From CAMTWB01 sp037441775 (lineage in GTDB: Bacteria > Desulfobacterota > Syntrophia > Syntrophales > CAMTWB01): 45,063 nucleotides of DNA. A program made the position numbers and the translations under genes. This document shows, one piece after another, positions 9,459-18,795 of the stretch. Numbering within the stretch: position 1 is the stretch's first letter; each line of letters opens with the position of its first letter. The stretch covers positions 1-45,063 of the forward strand of contig JBBIRO010000026.1 of assembly GCA_037441775.1 (NCBI GenBank), in the 5' to 3' direction. Under the pieces are notes generated by a model, which saw only the letters and a list, made by a program, of their open reading frames with translations, had not been told where the DNA came from and searched no databases.

Positions 9459-10375
9459 AAAAAGATCTCTTGACAGAATATGATTTGGAGCTCGATGATT
9501 TTACTTCGATATTTGAACGGGCGGCATTTGTCAAGAAGCTTTTGTCCCAGGGGGTAAGTTATGTCCCGCTTAAGGGCAAGAGCCTGGGGATGATTTTTGA
9601 CAAGTCGTCCACGCGGACCAGAATATCCTTTGAGGTGGGGATGTTTCAACTGGGAGGGATGGCGATATATCTCAACAGTCGTGACATCCAGGTAGGCAGA
9701 GGAGAATCTATCGCTGATTCGGCAAGGGTTATGTCCCGTTATCTGGACGGCATCATCATCAGGACCAGTCGCCATCAGGATGTGGAGGAATATGCACGTT
9801 ACGCTTCGATCCCGGTGATAAACGGGCTTACGGATTTTCTTCACCCCTGCCAGATATTGAGTGATCTGTTCACTATCCGGGAGAAATTAGGCACTCATGA
9901 AGGGATCAGGGTGGCGTACCTGGGGGATGGAAACAACGTGGCCAATTCCTGGCTCAATGCCGCAGCCAGGCTGCCCATCCATCTTACGCTGGCCTGTCCC
10001 GAGGGCTATGATCCAGATGAGGCGATACTTAAGCGGGCCAGAAGGGACGCTAAGCGGGGGGTTCACCTTTACCGCGACCCGGCGGAGGCCGTGGTCGGGG
10101 CGCAGGTACTCTACACCGATACCTGGGCGTCGATGGGCCGGGAGGCCGAGAAGGAAGAACGGATACGGGTATTTGCCCCCTACCAGGTCAACGAGAAGCT
10201 CCTGGCGCTGGCGGAACCGGGAGCTTTAGTGATGCACTGTCTTCCTGCTTACCGCGACCAGGAGATATCGTCCGGGGTATTAGATGGACCCCAGTCGGTA
10301 ATTTATGACCAGGCGGAAAACCGCCTCCATGTGCAAAAGGCGATTTTGGAGATGCTGTTGAAGGCGCGGGTTTAA
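9455..10375 (+). CDS. argF: ornithine carbamoyltransferase
   Basis: ArgF makes citrulline from ornithine and carbamoyl phosphate. The 306-residue protein has the carbamoyl-phosphate motif SSTRTR at 51-56, LHPCQILSDL (about 130-139) and the ornithine-site HCLPAYRDQE (about 264-273). SMG follows DTWA in the SMG loop (DTWASMG). It starts in a 4-bp overlap with argD. The order argB-D-F-G-H follows the pathway except for the missing first steps. Confidence 0.95.
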
Positions 10376-10426
10376 AGGTCGTGGTTCAAACCATGCGCCA
10401 TAATTATAAAATCAGGGGGAAAGAAA

Positions 10427-11629
10427 GTGGCGGATAAAATAAAAAAAGTAGTTCTGGCCTATTCCGGTGGCCTGGATACATCGGTTATCCTCAAGTGGCT
10501 GATTGAAACTTACAACTGTGAAGTGGTGGCCTTCGCCGCCGATATCGGCCAGAAGGAAGAACTGCAGGGACTCTACGAAAAGGCCAAGCGAACCGGAGCA
10601 GCCAAGGTCTATATCGATAACCTGCAGGAGGAGTTTGCCCGGGATTTTGTTTTTCCGGCGCTTAGGGCCAATGCAGTCTATGAGGGAACCTATTTTCTGG
10701 GAACATCCATTGCACGCCCGGTGATCGCCAAGAGGCAGGTGGAAATCGCCCGTATGGAAGGAGCAGACGCGGTGGCTCACGGCTCCACCGGTAAGGGCAA
10801 CGACCAGGTGCGTTTCGAGCTCACCTATCTGGCGCTTGATCCCGCCATCAAGATCATTGCCCCCTGGCGTGACGACAAGTGGAAATTCGATTCGCGAAAC
10901 TCGATGATCGACTACGCTGAAAAACATGGCATTCCTCTGCCTCTCACCAAGGAGAAACCCTACAGCAGCGACCGTAACCTACTGCACATCTCCCATGAAG
11001 GCGGCATCCTGGAAGACCCCTGGCGGGAACCGCCGGAAGATATGTTCGTTCTTACGGTATCGCCTCTGGACGCCCCCGACAGTCCGACCTATCTCGAAAT
11101 AGAATTTGCAGCGGGAAATCCCGTGGCCGTCGATGGGGTAGGGATGACCCCCGCCGTCCTTTTGGATCATGTCAACCAGATCGCGGGGAAAAACGGCATT
11201 GGCCGGGTGGACATGGTGGAGAACCGTTTCGTGGGGATGAAGTCCCGTGGTGTTTACGAGACGCCGGGCGGGACCGTTCTATGGGCCGCGCACCGGGCGG
11301 TGGAATCCATCACGATGGATCGGGAGGTGATGCTGCTTAGGGATTCGCTGATCCCCAAGTACGCCCAGCTCATTTACAACGGTTTCTGGTTCTCGCCGGA
11401 GATGAAACTGCTTAAGCAGTTCGTTGATGAAACCCAGAAAAACGTCACCGGTGTTGCCCGGTTGAAACTCTATAAGGGTAATTGCATTGTGGTGGGCCGT
11501 CGTTCTCCCATGTCGTTATACCGTGAGGATCTGGCCACCTTTGATGCGGATCAGGTATACAATCAAAAGGACGCGACCGGATTTATTAGGCTAAACGCCT
11601 TACGATTGCGTCTGCAGGCGCGAAAGTAG
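10427..11629 (+). CDS. argG: argininosuccinate synthase
   Basis: ArgG joins citrulline and aspartate with ATP to form argininosuccinate. The 400-residue product carries the N-type ATP-pyrophosphatase loop AYSGGLDTS at 11-19, then GSTGKGNDQVRFE (about 118-130), the substrate region NSMIDYAEKHGIPLP and the conserved ENRFVGMKSRGVYETPGGT (about 265-283). The start is a GTG preceded by GGGGGAAAG. The 51-base gap to argF is the largest in the arg run and contains nothing recognisable. Confidence 0.96.
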   Translation: MADKIKKVVLAYSGGLDTSVILKWLIETYNCEVVAFAADIGQKEELQGLYEKAKRTGAAKVYIDNLQEEFARDFVFPALRANAVYEGTYFLGTSIARPVIAKRQVEIARMEGADAVAHGSTGKGNDQVRFELTYLALDPAIKIIAPWRDDKWKFDSRNSMIDYAEKHGIPLPLTKEKPYSSDRNLLHISHEGGILEDPWREPPEDMFVLTVSPLDAPDSPTYLEIEFAAGNPVAVDGVGMTPAVLLDHVNQIAGKNGIGRVDMVENRFVGMKSRGVYETPGGTVLWAAHRAVESITMDREVMLLRDSLIPKYAQLIYNGFWFSPEMKLLKQFVDETQKNVTGVARLKLYKGNCIVVGRRSPMSLYREDLATFDADQVYNQKDATGFIRLNALRLRLQARK

Positions 11630-11631
11630 CC

Positions 11632-13011
11632 ATGAATAAAACACAAAAACCCTGGGGCGGACGATTCCAGGCCGACACCGATAGGGAGGTTGAGGCCTTT
11701 ACCTCGTCGCTTGCTTTTGATCAACGCCTCTTTCATCACGATATCATAGGCAGTATTGCCCATGCGAAAATGCTTGCCCGTCAGGGGATTATCACTAAAC
11801 GGGAAGCGAAAATAATCATCTTGGGCTTGCAAGATATTCACAGTGATATCGCGCAGGGGGAGGCTGTATTTTACCCCGGTGATGAAGATATTCACATGGC
11901 GGTTGAAAGGCTCTTGATTGAGCAGGTAGGCGAGGTGGGCGGCAAGCTACACACCGGCCGCAGCCGCAACGACCAGATCGCGCTCGATCTTAGATTATAC
12001 CTGCGGGAAGAACTAAAAGAGATAGATGAACTGACCCAGGTCTTCCAGGGGGTATTGCAGCAACTGGCCAGACAGGAGAGTAAGACCATCATTCCCGGCT
12101 ATACCCATCTCCAGAAGGCGCAACCGGTATTGCTGGCCCACTATTTTTTGGCCTACTGGGAGATGCTGGAGCGCGATCGCGGCCGCTTTGCGGATTGTTA
12201 TAAACGGGTAAATGTCCTTCCCCTGGGTGTGGCGGCCCTGGCGGGAACCGGCCTGCCGCTTGATCGGGCCTACGTGGCGAAGCTCTTGGCCTTCCCCGTG
12301 ATAAGCCGCAACAGCCTCGATACGGTGGCGGATCGGGATTTCGTGGCAGAGTTCATCTTTTGCGCCTCTTTGACAATGATGCATTTAAGTCGTCTGTGCG
12401 AGGACATGATCATCTGGTCCAGTGGTGAGTTTGGATTTATTGAAATCGGCGACGCCTTTACCACTGGCAGCAGTATCATGCCGCAGAAGAAGAATCCCGA
12501 TGTGGCGGAATTGGTCCGTGGAAAAACCGCCCGGGTTTACGGCAACCTGATGGCCGTGCTTACCATGTTGAAGGCGCTACCCATGAGTTACAACCGGGAT
12601 CTGCAGGAGGACAAGGAACCGCTTTTTGACACTATAGACACGCTCAAGGCCAGTATGAGCGTTTTGACCGGGATGATGCAAAATGTCCAATTCCACCGAG
12701 CCAGGATGCTGGAAGAGGCGGGCCGGGGGTTTTCCACCGCTACCGATGTGGCGGAATACCTGGTCATCAAGGGGGTCCCCTTTCGCGAAGCCCACGGCAT
12801 AGTAGGACGTATCGTCCGCTTTTGCCTGGATCAAGGCAAGGCCATGACTGACCTTAAGTTGGAGGAAATGCGGCGCTTCTACGGCGGCTTTGAGGATGAT
12901 GTTTTCCAATGCCTTGATCTGGAAAATTCCGTAAAAAGAAAGAAGGTTCTAGGTGGCACCTCCCATGAAGCGGTTGCCGCCCGACTTATGGAAATGGAGA
13001 AGCAATCGTGA
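11632..13011 (+). CDS. argH: argininosuccinate lyase
   Basis: ArgH splits argininosuccinate into arginine and fumarate, the last step of the pathway. The 459 residues begin with KPWGGRFQADTD, typical of the family. They contain HTGRSRNDQIALDLRL (about 106-121), PGYTHLQKAQPV (about 154-165) and the fumarase-superfamily signature GSSIMPQKKNPD near 279-290, which holds the catalytic serine loop. The ATG follows the argG stop by two bases. Its stop overlaps the GTG start of the next lipoprotein gene by 4 bases. Confidence 0.96.
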   Translation: MNKTQKPWGGRFQADTDREVEAFTSSLAFDQRLFHHDIIGSIAHAKMLARQGIITKREAKIIILGLQDIHSDIAQGEAVFYPGDEDIHMAVERLLIEQVGEVGGKLHTGRSRNDQIALDLRLYLREELKEIDELTQVFQGVLQQLARQESKTIIPGYTHLQKAQPVLLAHYFLAYWEMLERDRGRFADCYKRVNVLPLGVAALAGTGLPLDRAYVAKLLAFPVISRNSLDTVADRDFVAEFIFCASLTMMHLSRLCEDMIIWSSGEFGFIEIGDAFTTGSSIMPQKKNPDVAELVRGKTARVYGNLMAVLTMLKALPMSYNRDLQEDKEPLFDTIDTLKASMSVLTGMMQNVQFHRARMLEEAGRGFSTATDVAEYLVIKGVPFREAHGIVGRIVRFCLDQGKAMTDLKLEEMRRFYGGFEDDVFQCLDLENSVKRKKVLGGTSHEAVAARLMEMEKQS

Positions 13012-13457
13012 AACCCTTTTTCCATCCGGAAAAAGAGCTCCGCAACGCGCCATGTTTCTTTCTGGTTGCCCTGCTAATGGTGCTGGCGCTTGTTGTGGCT
13101 GGTTGCGGCTTGAAGAGTAACCCCCAGCCCAAAAGTTTTGCGTCGCCCGGCCTGATCCGTGATATGTCAGTTGAAACGACGGGTGAGGGCCCGCTCTTGA
13201 AATGGCGTCTGGCCGGCCTGACTGACGCGGCAGGGTCGTTTCGGGTCGAGCGGGCGCAGTTGGATCTGGTTTGCCCCTCGTGCCCGGTCAAGTATGAGCT
13301 CGTTGCCACCCCAGCCCGGGTTGCGGTCAGTGATCAAGAGAAAAGCGGGGCCTATCGGTTTATCGACCGCGGCGCGAAAACAGGATCAGCCTATCGCTGG
13401 CGGATCAGCGCCTGTAACGACCGGGGAAGATGCGGCGAAGGGGCCACTGTAGAATAG
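13008..13457 (+). CDS. predicted lipoprotein with a fibronectin-III-like region
   Basis: The 149-residue product has an N-terminal hydrophobic segment (about 16-30) ending in a lipobox VAGC with C33 as the lipidation site, so it should be a membrane-anchored lipoprotein. After a short linker the remainder (about 48-149) reads like one fibronectin-type-III module: a W early (LLKWRLAGLTD), hydrophobic strands and a Tyr/Trp pair near the end (SAYRWRISACNDRG). CPSCP and CNDRGRCG supply four cysteines that could pair in the periplasm. It starts at a GTG overlapping the argH stop and precedes lysA by 22 bases. A short lipoprotein between argH and lysA is known in related delta-proteobacteria. Function unknown. 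Confidence 0.75.
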   Translation: MKPFFHPEKELRNAPCFFLVALLMVLALVVAGCGLKSNPQPKSFASPGLIRDMSVETTGEGPLLKWRLAGLTDAAGSFRVERAQLDLVCPSCPVKYELVATPARVAVSDQEKSGAYRFIDRGAKTGSAYRWRISACNDRGRCGEGATVE

Positions 13458-13479
13458 ATGAAAGGGGATTTGCTGATAA

Positions 13480-14730
13480 ATGCATGATTTTCACTATAAG
13501 AACGGCGCTCTATGCTGTGAGGATGTGTCCATTTTTGATTTGGCAAAAGCGGTGGGGACGCCTTTTTATCTTTACAGCAAGCGCACCCTGACGAACCATT
13601 ACCGGGTTTTTGACGCGGCGTTTGCGGATATTCCCCACCTGATTTGCTATGCCGTAAAGGCCAATTCCAATCTGGCCCTGCTTAAGCTATTCATTAATAA
13701 GGGCGCCGGATTGGATATTGTCTCCGGGGGAGAATTATTCCGGGGGATAAAAGCCGGAGTGGATCCTTCCCGCGTGGTCTATTCCGGGGTAGGGAAAAAA
13801 ATTGAGGAGATCGATGCGGCGATTGCCGCGGGCATTCTGATGTTCAATGTGGAATCATCCCAGGAACTGGAGGTGATACATAGCCGGGCCAAGCAGATGG
13901 GGATCAAAGCGGGGATTGCGCTTCGGGTCAATCCGGATGTTGATCCAGAGACCCACCCCTATATTTCCACAGGGTTAAGGGAAAATAAATTTGGGATAAA
14001 CCTTAAGGAATCACTAAATCACTACCGACGCGCCGCCCGGCTGCCCTGGCTCGACATAAAAGGTGTAAGCTGTCATATCGGCTCGCAGATCACCAAAGTC
14101 TCTCCCTTTGTTGATGCTCTGGAGATATTAAAGAGGCTGATTGTTGAGCTAAGGCGGGAGGGAATGAGCATCCGCTATCTGGATTTGGGTGGAGGCCTGG
14201 GTATCACATATAACGAAGAGACGCCGCCCCATCCGGGAGAATATGCCCAAGCCCTGGTGGAGAAGGCTAAAGATCTCGATGTCACTGTCATTTTAGAGCC
14301 GGGGCGGGTCATTGTGGGCAACGCGGGCATCATGGTTGCGACCGTTCTTTACACCAAGGAAGCGGAAAACAAAAACTTTGTGATCGTTGACGCTGGGATG
14401 AACGATCTTATCCGCCCCAGCCTCTACGGCGCTTACCAGCACATCCAGCCGGTAATCAAGGAGGAACGGCCGGAAATTATTGCCGACATTGTCGGGCCGG
14501 TTTGTGAATCCGGAGATTTTTTCGCCCGGGGGCGGAAGATTCCGCGCCTGGAAAGGGGCGAACTAATTGCGATAATGAGCGCCGGGGCCTATGGTTTTGC
14601 CATGGCCTCCAATTATAATTCTAGGCCCCGGGTTGCCGAGATCCTGGTTGCAGGGGATAGATACCATGTCATCAGGAAGCGCGAAGAGTACGAAGACCTT
14701 ATTCGTGGGGAAGAAATACCCGAAATGTAA
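13480..14730 (+). CDS. lysA: diaminopimelate decarboxylase
   Basis: LysA decarboxylates meso-diaminopimelate to L-lysine. The 416-residue protein is a fold-III PLP enzyme: PLP lysine K60 in CYAVKANSN, SGGELFRG, HIGSQI (about 196-201), the glycine-rich phosphate loop DLGGGLGI (about 228-235), EPGRVIVGNAG and GPVCESGDFF (about 340-349), which holds the active-site Cys of the other subunit. ATG at 13480 gives the family N-terminus (MHDFHYKNGALCCEDV). dapA follows after 10 bases. I looked for a lysine riboswitch upstream, but the 22-base gap is far too short. Confidence 0.96.
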   Translation: MHDFHYKNGALCCEDVSIFDLAKAVGTPFYLYSKRTLTNHYRVFDAAFADIPHLICYAVKANSNLALLKLFINKGAGLDIVSGGELFRGIKAGVDPSRVVYSGVGKKIEEIDAAIAAGILMFNVESSQELEVIHSRAKQMGIKAGIALRVNPDVDPETHPYISTGLRENKFGINLKESLNHYRRAARLPWLDIKGVSCHIGSQITKVSPFVDALEILKRLIVELRREGMSIRYLDLGGGLGITYNEETPPHPGEYAQALVEKAKDLDVTVILEPGRVIVGNAGIMVATVLYTKEAENKNFVIVDAGMNDLIRPSLYGAYQHIQPVIKEERPEIIADIVGPVCESGDFFARGRKIPRLERGELIAIMSAGAYGFAMASNYNSRPRVAEILVAGDRYHVIRKREEYEDLIRGEEIPEM

Positions 14731-14740
14731 AGGAGATATT

Positions 14741-15613
14741 ATGTTCAAAGGAGCAATAGTCGCAATAGTAACCCCTTTTAAGGCCGGCAAGGTTGACGAG
14801 CGGGCCTTTAGGGAGCTGATTGAATTTCAGATTGATAACGGGGTATCGGGTATCGTTCCCTGCGGGACCACTGGCGAATCGAGCACCCTGTCCCATGAGG
14901 AACATGACCGGGTGATTGAGATCGCAATTGAGGCGGTAAATAAGCGGGTTTCCGTCATCGCCGGGACTGGCTCCAACAGCACCGAAGAGGCCCTCCGGCT
15001 AACCAGGCATGCCTGGCAGGCCGGGGCGGACGCGGCGCTGGTGGTCACACCCTACTACAATCGGCCCACCCAAGAGGGCCTCTACCAGCATTACCGCGCC
15101 ATTGCCGAAGATACCCCGCTGCCGATAATCCCTTACAATGTGCCCTCCCGTACCGGGGTCAATCTTCTGCCGGAAACGCTGGCCCGACTGGCCGAAATTA
15201 AAAACATCGTGGCGGTCAAGGAAGCCTCCGGTTCAATTAAGCAGATCAATGACATTTTAGCCCTGTGCGGTGAAAGTTTTGATGTCTTGTCCGGGGATGA
15301 TCTGATTGTTTTACCTCTTTTAGCCATGGGGGCCCGCGGTGTAATTTCCGTAGTGGCCAATGTGGCGCCGGGTCTGATGTCGGAAATGATCGCGGCCTTT
15401 GCGGCCGGGAATGTTATCTTAGCCCGGGAAATCCATTTCCGGCTCAGCCCCTTGATGGATGCCCTTTTCATCGAAACCAACCCCATACCGGTCAAGGCGG
15501 CTCTCACGATGATGGGCCGAATCGAATACGAGCTAAGAGCGCCCTTGTGCCGAATGTTACCGGCAAATTACGAGAAGCTTAGGCAGGTGATGACGGCGGC
15601 GGGGCTGATTTAA
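14741..15613 (+). CDS. dapA: 4-hydroxy-tetrahydrodipicolinate synthase
   Basis: DapA condenses pyruvate and aspartate semialdehyde in the first committed lysine step. The 290-residue TIM-barrel protein has CGTTGESSTL at 41-50, YYNRPTQEGLYQHY around 105-118, Y132 in IIPYNVPSRTGV and the Schiff-base lysine K160 in VAVKEASGS. The start ATG has a textbook AAAGGAGA ten bases upstream. A longer open frame reaching back into lysA is not used. It sits between lysA and dapB in one unit. Confidence 0.96.
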   Translation: MFKGAIVAIVTPFKAGKVDERAFRELIEFQIDNGVSGIVPCGTTGESSTLSHEEHDRVIEIAIEAVNKRVSVIAGTGSNSTEEALRLTRHAWQAGADAALVVTPYYNRPTQEGLYQHYRAIAEDTPLPIIPYNVPSRTGVNLLPETLARLAEIKNIVAVKEASGSIKQINDILALCGESFDVLSGDDLIVLPLLAMGARGVISVVANVAPGLMSEMIAAFAAGNVILAREIHFRLSPLMDALFIETNPIPVKAALTMMGRIEYELRAPLCRMLPANYEKLRQVMTAAGLI

Positions 15614-15622
15614 GGGGGCATT

Positions 15623-16453
15623 ATGATTAAGGCCATCGTAACCGGCGCTGGCGGCCGGATGGGCGGGAGGATCATTAGCCTGATAAATGTAACCGCCGGT
15701 ATCGAGTTGAGGGGAGCGGTAGAGGCAGCCGGTCATCCCCTGATCGGTCAAGATGCGGGAGAGCGGCTTGGTTTAGGAAGGCTTGGGGTTGTGGTGCGAG
15801 ACAGCCTGGCTCATTGCATTACCGAAGGCGACGTAATAATTGACTTCACCCAACCCGAGGCATCCTTGGCTCACCTGGAAATGGCTGTTGAGCGGTCGAG
15901 GGCGATTGTTATTGGTAGTACTGGATTCAGCGACTGCCAGCGGGATCGCCTGCGGGCGCTAGCCCCTGAGACGAGGTGTGTCTTTTCACCTAACATGAGC
16001 GTTGGGGTAAATGTGATGTTCCAGGTGTTGAAGATGGCCGCAGAAATAATTGGCCGCGATTACGACATGGAAATCATGGAGGCGCATCATAACCAGAAAA
16101 AGGATGCTCCCAGCGGAACAGCGCTTAGAATGGCGGAAATACTTGCGGATAGCACCGGCCGTGATCTTTCGCGTGTGGCGGTTTACGGACGAATTGGAAT
16201 GACTGGTGCACGCAGCAGGGAAGAGATCGGCATTCAGACCTTGCGGGCGGGGGATATTACAGGAGAGCATACGGTCATCTTTGCCGGTCCGGGGGAGAGG
16301 CTCGAATTTATTCACCGGGCCCACAGCCGGGACAATTTTGCCTCAGGAGCGATTCGGGCGGCCCAGTGGCTGGCCGGTCAGCCGCCGGGCCTTTATGACA
16401 TGGCGGATGTCTTAGGCTTGAAGACTATCAGTCCTGTTACGAAAAGATCATGA
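15623..16453 (+). CDS. dapB: 4-hydroxy-tetrahydrodipicolinate reductase
   Basis: DapB reduces the DapA product with NAD(P)H. The 276-residue protein has the nucleotide-binding GAGGRMG at 8-14, DFTQPEASLAHL, GSTGFSDCQ, SPNMSVGVNV and the catalytic-site stretch EAHHNQKKDAPSGTALRMAE (about 152-171). RBS AGGGGGC precedes the ATG. Its stop overlaps the folK start (ATGA). No diaminopimelate aminotransferase (dapL) follows, unlike the lysA-dapA-dapB-dapL order seen in some relatives. Confidence 0.95.
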   Translation: MIKAIVTGAGGRMGGRIISLINVTAGIELRGAVEAAGHPLIGQDAGERLGLGRLGVVVRDSLAHCITEGDVIIDFTQPEASLAHLEMAVERSRAIVIGSTGFSDCQRDRLRALAPETRCVFSPNMSVGVNVMFQVLKMAAEIIGRDYDMEIMEAHHNQKKDAPSGTALRMAEILADSTGRDLSRVAVYGRIGMTGARSREEIGIQTLRAGDITGEHTVIFAGPGERLEFIHRAHSRDNFASGAIRAAQWLAGQPPGLYDMADVLGLKTISPVTKRS

Positions 16454-17004
16454 CCGCGCCCGGCAGGAAAGAGGCGCCACGACTGTGTACCGCCTATATT
16501 GGATTCGGCTCGAACATGGGAGATCCACTGGCGAACTGCCGCCTCGCCCTCGAGCACGTTCGACGGATTGCCGGGGTAAAGTTGCTCCGCTGCTCGTCAT
16601 TTTATCGTACCGAGCCGGTTGGCTTTCGTAATCAGGAATGGTTCGTCAACGGCGCAGCCGAGATTACGACGACGTTGTCAGCGCGGGAGCTCTTAGCCGC
16701 CCTCCTTGAGGTGGAAAAAAATTTTGGACGGCAACGGGAGACCCGCTGGGCCCCCCGTACTATCGATCTGGATATTCTGTTTTTCGGCCAGGAGATTATC
16801 CGGGAAGAAGGCCTCACCATCCCTCATCCCGAATTGCAGCAGCGAAGGTTTGTCCTTACGCCGCTAATGGAGCTTGCTCCCTATCTGATCCATCCGGTAT
16901 ATTGCGTATCTGTAACCGGCCTGATGGGACGTCTGGAGGATGAAAGCAAAGTAGAGCTGGTTGAGCCTTACGAGGCCAATGGGCAATGGTTTGCTGACCA
17001 GTAG
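16450..17004 (+). CDS. folK: 2-amino-4-hydroxy-6-hydroxymethyldihydropteridine diphosphokinase
   Basis: FolK pyrophosphorylates hydroxymethyl-dihydropterin in folate synthesis. The 184-residue protein contains the HPPK signatures AYIGFGSNMGDP (about 14-25), FYRTEPVGFRNQEWFVNGA (about 53-71), RETRWAPRTIDLDILFFG (about 96-113, with the Mg-binding DLD) and IPHPELQQRRFVLTPLMELAP. It is coupled to dapB by a 4-bp overlap, an unusual partner by pathway. The gene ends the arg-lys-dap unit, directly before a family 1 repeat. Confidence 0.93.
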   Translation: MTAPGRKEAPRLCTAYIGFGSNMGDPLANCRLALEHVRRIAGVKLLRCSSFYRTEPVGFRNQEWFVNGAAEITTTLSARELLAALLEVEKNFGRQRETRWAPRTIDLDILFFGQEIIREEGLTIPHPELQQRRFVLTPLMELAPYLIHPVYCVSVTGLMGRLEDESKVELVEPYEANGQWFADQ

Positions 17005-17008
17005 CTTT

Positions 17009-17164
17009 GACGGCTTTAAAAAAAGTCCGGATGCGGCTTTCAAGCTAAATCCCTCGTCACTGCTGCGTACGGAAAGTACTTCTCATCCCTCGTGATTTCT
17101 ACGCCTTGCCGGAGTAATTTTTGCAAAGCCGCCCTGAAACTTTCATTTTTATGACTTTTTACGA
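17009..17164 (+). repeat. palindromic dispersed repeat, family 1, copy B
   Basis: This 156-bp element starts with GACGGCTTTAAAAAAAGTCC five bases after the folK stop and ends with GACTTTTTACGA. The middle reads CTCGTCACTGCTGCGTACGG, then AGTAC, then CCCTCGTGATTT. It is the plus-orientation counterpart of 5609-5765 and matches 41560-41674 over its first two thirds. Confidence 0.8.
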
Positions 17165-17194
17165 GTGCATCAATTTCAGAAAAGAGGATCGGGT

Positions 17195-17455
17195 ATGTTG
17201 TTGCGGTTGATTGTTGCCTTAGTGCTGATCTTCCTGCTCTACCGGGCGGGGAGATGGCTCGTATCATATTTAAATCAGAAAGATATATCGCCTCCGGGAA
17301 AAATACCACCCATCGCCAGGGAGGACCTGGTGGAAGATCCCAACTGCAAGACCTACATTCCGTTGAGCAGCGCCATAAGAGAAGAGGTAGATGGCAAGAT
17401 ATTATATTTTTGCGGCCGCCAATGCCGCGATGAGTATCGACAAAAGGAGCATTAG
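17195..17455 (+). CDS. small membrane-anchored protein, PP0621-like
   Basis: The 86-residue product has one N-terminal transmembrane segment (about 3-18) and then a short soluble part. That part contains LVEDPNCKTYIPLSSA, GKILYFCGRQCRDEY and three cysteines (C51, C73, C77) arranged like the small PP0621/MYND-like family of unknown function. A CxxxC after a YF pair also recalls YHS-type metal-binding modules. The ATG at 17195 has AGAGGATC upstream. In-frame codons back to 17165 lie next to the repeat and were not used. It precedes pgsA by 42 bases. No function can be stated. Confidence 0.7.
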   Translation: MLLRLIVALVLIFLLYRAGRWLVSYLNQKDISPPGKIPPIAREDLVEDPNCKTYIPLSSAIREEVDGKILYFCGRQCRDEYRQKEH

Positions 17456-17497
17456 TTTTTTCTCTGGTGCCCGTTTTTTCATTCGATTGGAATCGCT

Positions 17498-18100
17498 ATG
17501 ATCGACTTTCTGAAAAACAATTACGACCGACTGGCCGGGAGGGCGATTAAGGGTGACATATACAACCTGCCCAATACCATTACTCTGGTGCGCATTGGGG
17601 TGATTCCCGTTCTTTTTTTTCTGCTTCTTTCGCCCGGTCCCACCTGGAGCCTGGTGATTGCCCTGCTCTTCATCGCCGCCAACTTGACCGATCTTTTGGA
17701 TGGCTATATCGCCCGCCGCTATCACATCGAAACGGTTATGGGCAAGTTTCTCGATCCGATTGCCGATAAGCTGGTGGTCAATACCGCCATGATCCTCCTC
17801 ATCCCCATAGGCCGGATCCCCGCCTGGATTGTTGCCCTGACGATCATTAGGGATGTCGCGGTGGACGGCATGAGAAGCGTCGCCTCATCCCGGGGGGTGG
17901 TGATAGACGCGAGCCGGTTGGGCAAGCGGAAGACCCTCTGTCAGATCTTCGCCGTGTCGCCTTTGATTATCCATTATCCTTTCTTCGGCATCAACGCTCA
18001 CCTGGTCGGCATGGTGATCCTTTACCTGGCGCTTATTTTAACAGTGCTCTCAGGGATGGATTATTTTCACAAATTTTATCGGGAAGTTATAAAAAGATAG
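17498..18100 (+). CDS. pgsA: CDP-diacylglycerol--glycerol-3-phosphate 3-phosphatidyltransferase
   Basis: PgsA makes phosphatidylglycerol phosphate at the inner membrane. The 200-residue protein has several hydrophobic helices and the complete CDP-alcohol phosphotransferase signature: D65, D68, G69, A72, R73, G82, D86 and D90 (DLLDGYIAR, then MGKFLDPIADK). YNLPNTITLVRI at 22-33 is the typical PgsA N-terminus and favours PgsA over PssA. It is the last plus-strand gene of the left half and converges with the M50 protease gene. Confidence 0.93.
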   Translation: MIDFLKNNYDRLAGRAIKGDIYNLPNTITLVRIGVIPVLFFLLLSPGPTWSLVIALLFIAANLTDLLDGYIARRYHIETVMGKFLDPIADKLVVNTAMILLIPIGRIPAWIVALTIIRDVAVDGMRSVASSRGVVIDASRLGKRKTLCQIFAVSPLIIHYPFFGINAHLVGMVILYLALILTVLSGMDYFHKFYREVIKR

Positions 18101-18128
18101 GCAATGGTGGTTTTGCACGCGCATAAGT

Positions 18129-18161
18129 GATGGCTTCGTAAAAAGTGTAGATTAAACCATC
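18129..18161. terminator. hairpin between convergent pgsA and M50 protease genes
   Basis: GATGGCTT (18129-18136) pairs with AAACCATC (18154-18161) with one mismatch around an A/T-rich loop. It contains TTCGTAAAAAGTG, the end sequence of repeat family 1, so it may be a remnant of that repeat acting as a weak bidirectional terminator. There is no long T-run. Confidence 0.3.
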
Positions 18162-18781
18162 TATGGCAGTAACATTTCAATTATCCCGACGATTATCCCG
18201 CGAAAAAGCGAAATCAGCGGAGTCAGCGCCCCCAGATAGAGCAGGCCGATGATGATGAAAAAACCATATGGCTCCAGCCGGGCCAGAATGTTTTGAAAGT
18301 TCTCCGGCAAGAGGCCTGCCAGTATTTTTGACCCGTCCAGGGGAGGAATGGGGATTAAGTTGAATGCCGCGAGCATGATGTTTATCTGGGTGAAATAATA
18401 AAGCATGATTCCCGCGGCCTCCGACGGCGCCAGGTTCAAGAGGCGATATAAGAGCACTCCCAGGAACGCAAAGATGATGTTGGCGATGATCCCCGCGGAG
18501 GAAACCAGGAAGAGCCCTCGCCGGCTCCGGATATTGTTGAGGTTGACCGGCACCGGCCTGGCCCAGCCGAAACCGAAGATAAACAGCATGAGCGTCCCTA
18601 TCGGGTCTAAGTGCTTCAAAGGATTGAGAGTAAGCCGGCCTAAATATTTTGCTGTCGGATCACCCAGCCTTAATGACACCCAGCCGTGAGCAAGTTCATG
18701 GATAATAACGGAATAGAGTAGGGGCAGCGCCAGCAAAACAAAGGCGAACGGATCATTAATTAAAAGATTCAAAAGTCCCAT
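18161..18781 (-). CDS. site-2 protease family membrane metallopeptidase (M50)
   Basis: The 206-residue integral membrane protein has the zinc motif HELAH at 28-32 in the first helix region and the third-ligand motif NLIPIPPLDGSK with D149. Four to six hydrophobic segments are visible. The short form without PDZ domain matches the YwhC/Rip-like M50B group (about 200-220 residues). Substrate is unknown. Members cleave membrane-embedded segments of regulators or leader peptides. It starts 14 bases after the upstream BcrB-like gene, so co-transcription is likely. A clear Shine-Dalgarno is lacking. Confidence 0.88.
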   Translation of the reverse strand: MGLLNLLINDPFAFVLLALPLLYSVIIHELAHGWVSLRLGDPTAKYLGRLTLNPLKHLDPIGTLMLFIFGFGWARPVPVNLNNIRSRRGLFLVSSAGIIANIIFAFLGVLLYRLLNLAPSEAAGIMLYYFTQINIMLAAFNLIPIPPLDGSKILAGLLPENFQNILARLEPYGFFIIIGLLYLGALTPLISLFRGIIVGIIEMLLP

Positions 18782-18795
18782 GGGGTTATTTGCCC

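Noticed and set aside
10383..10392. tRNA T-loop-like GGTTCAAACC between argF and argG
   Set aside because: The gap is only 51 bases and no acceptor or anticodon stem can be drawn.
13458..13479. lysine riboswitch before lysA
   Set aside because: Only 22 bases separate the genes, far too short for an L-box.
14591..14740. Longer dapA starting inside lysA
   Set aside because: The extension has no family similarity and a textbook AGGAG precedes the ATG at 14741.
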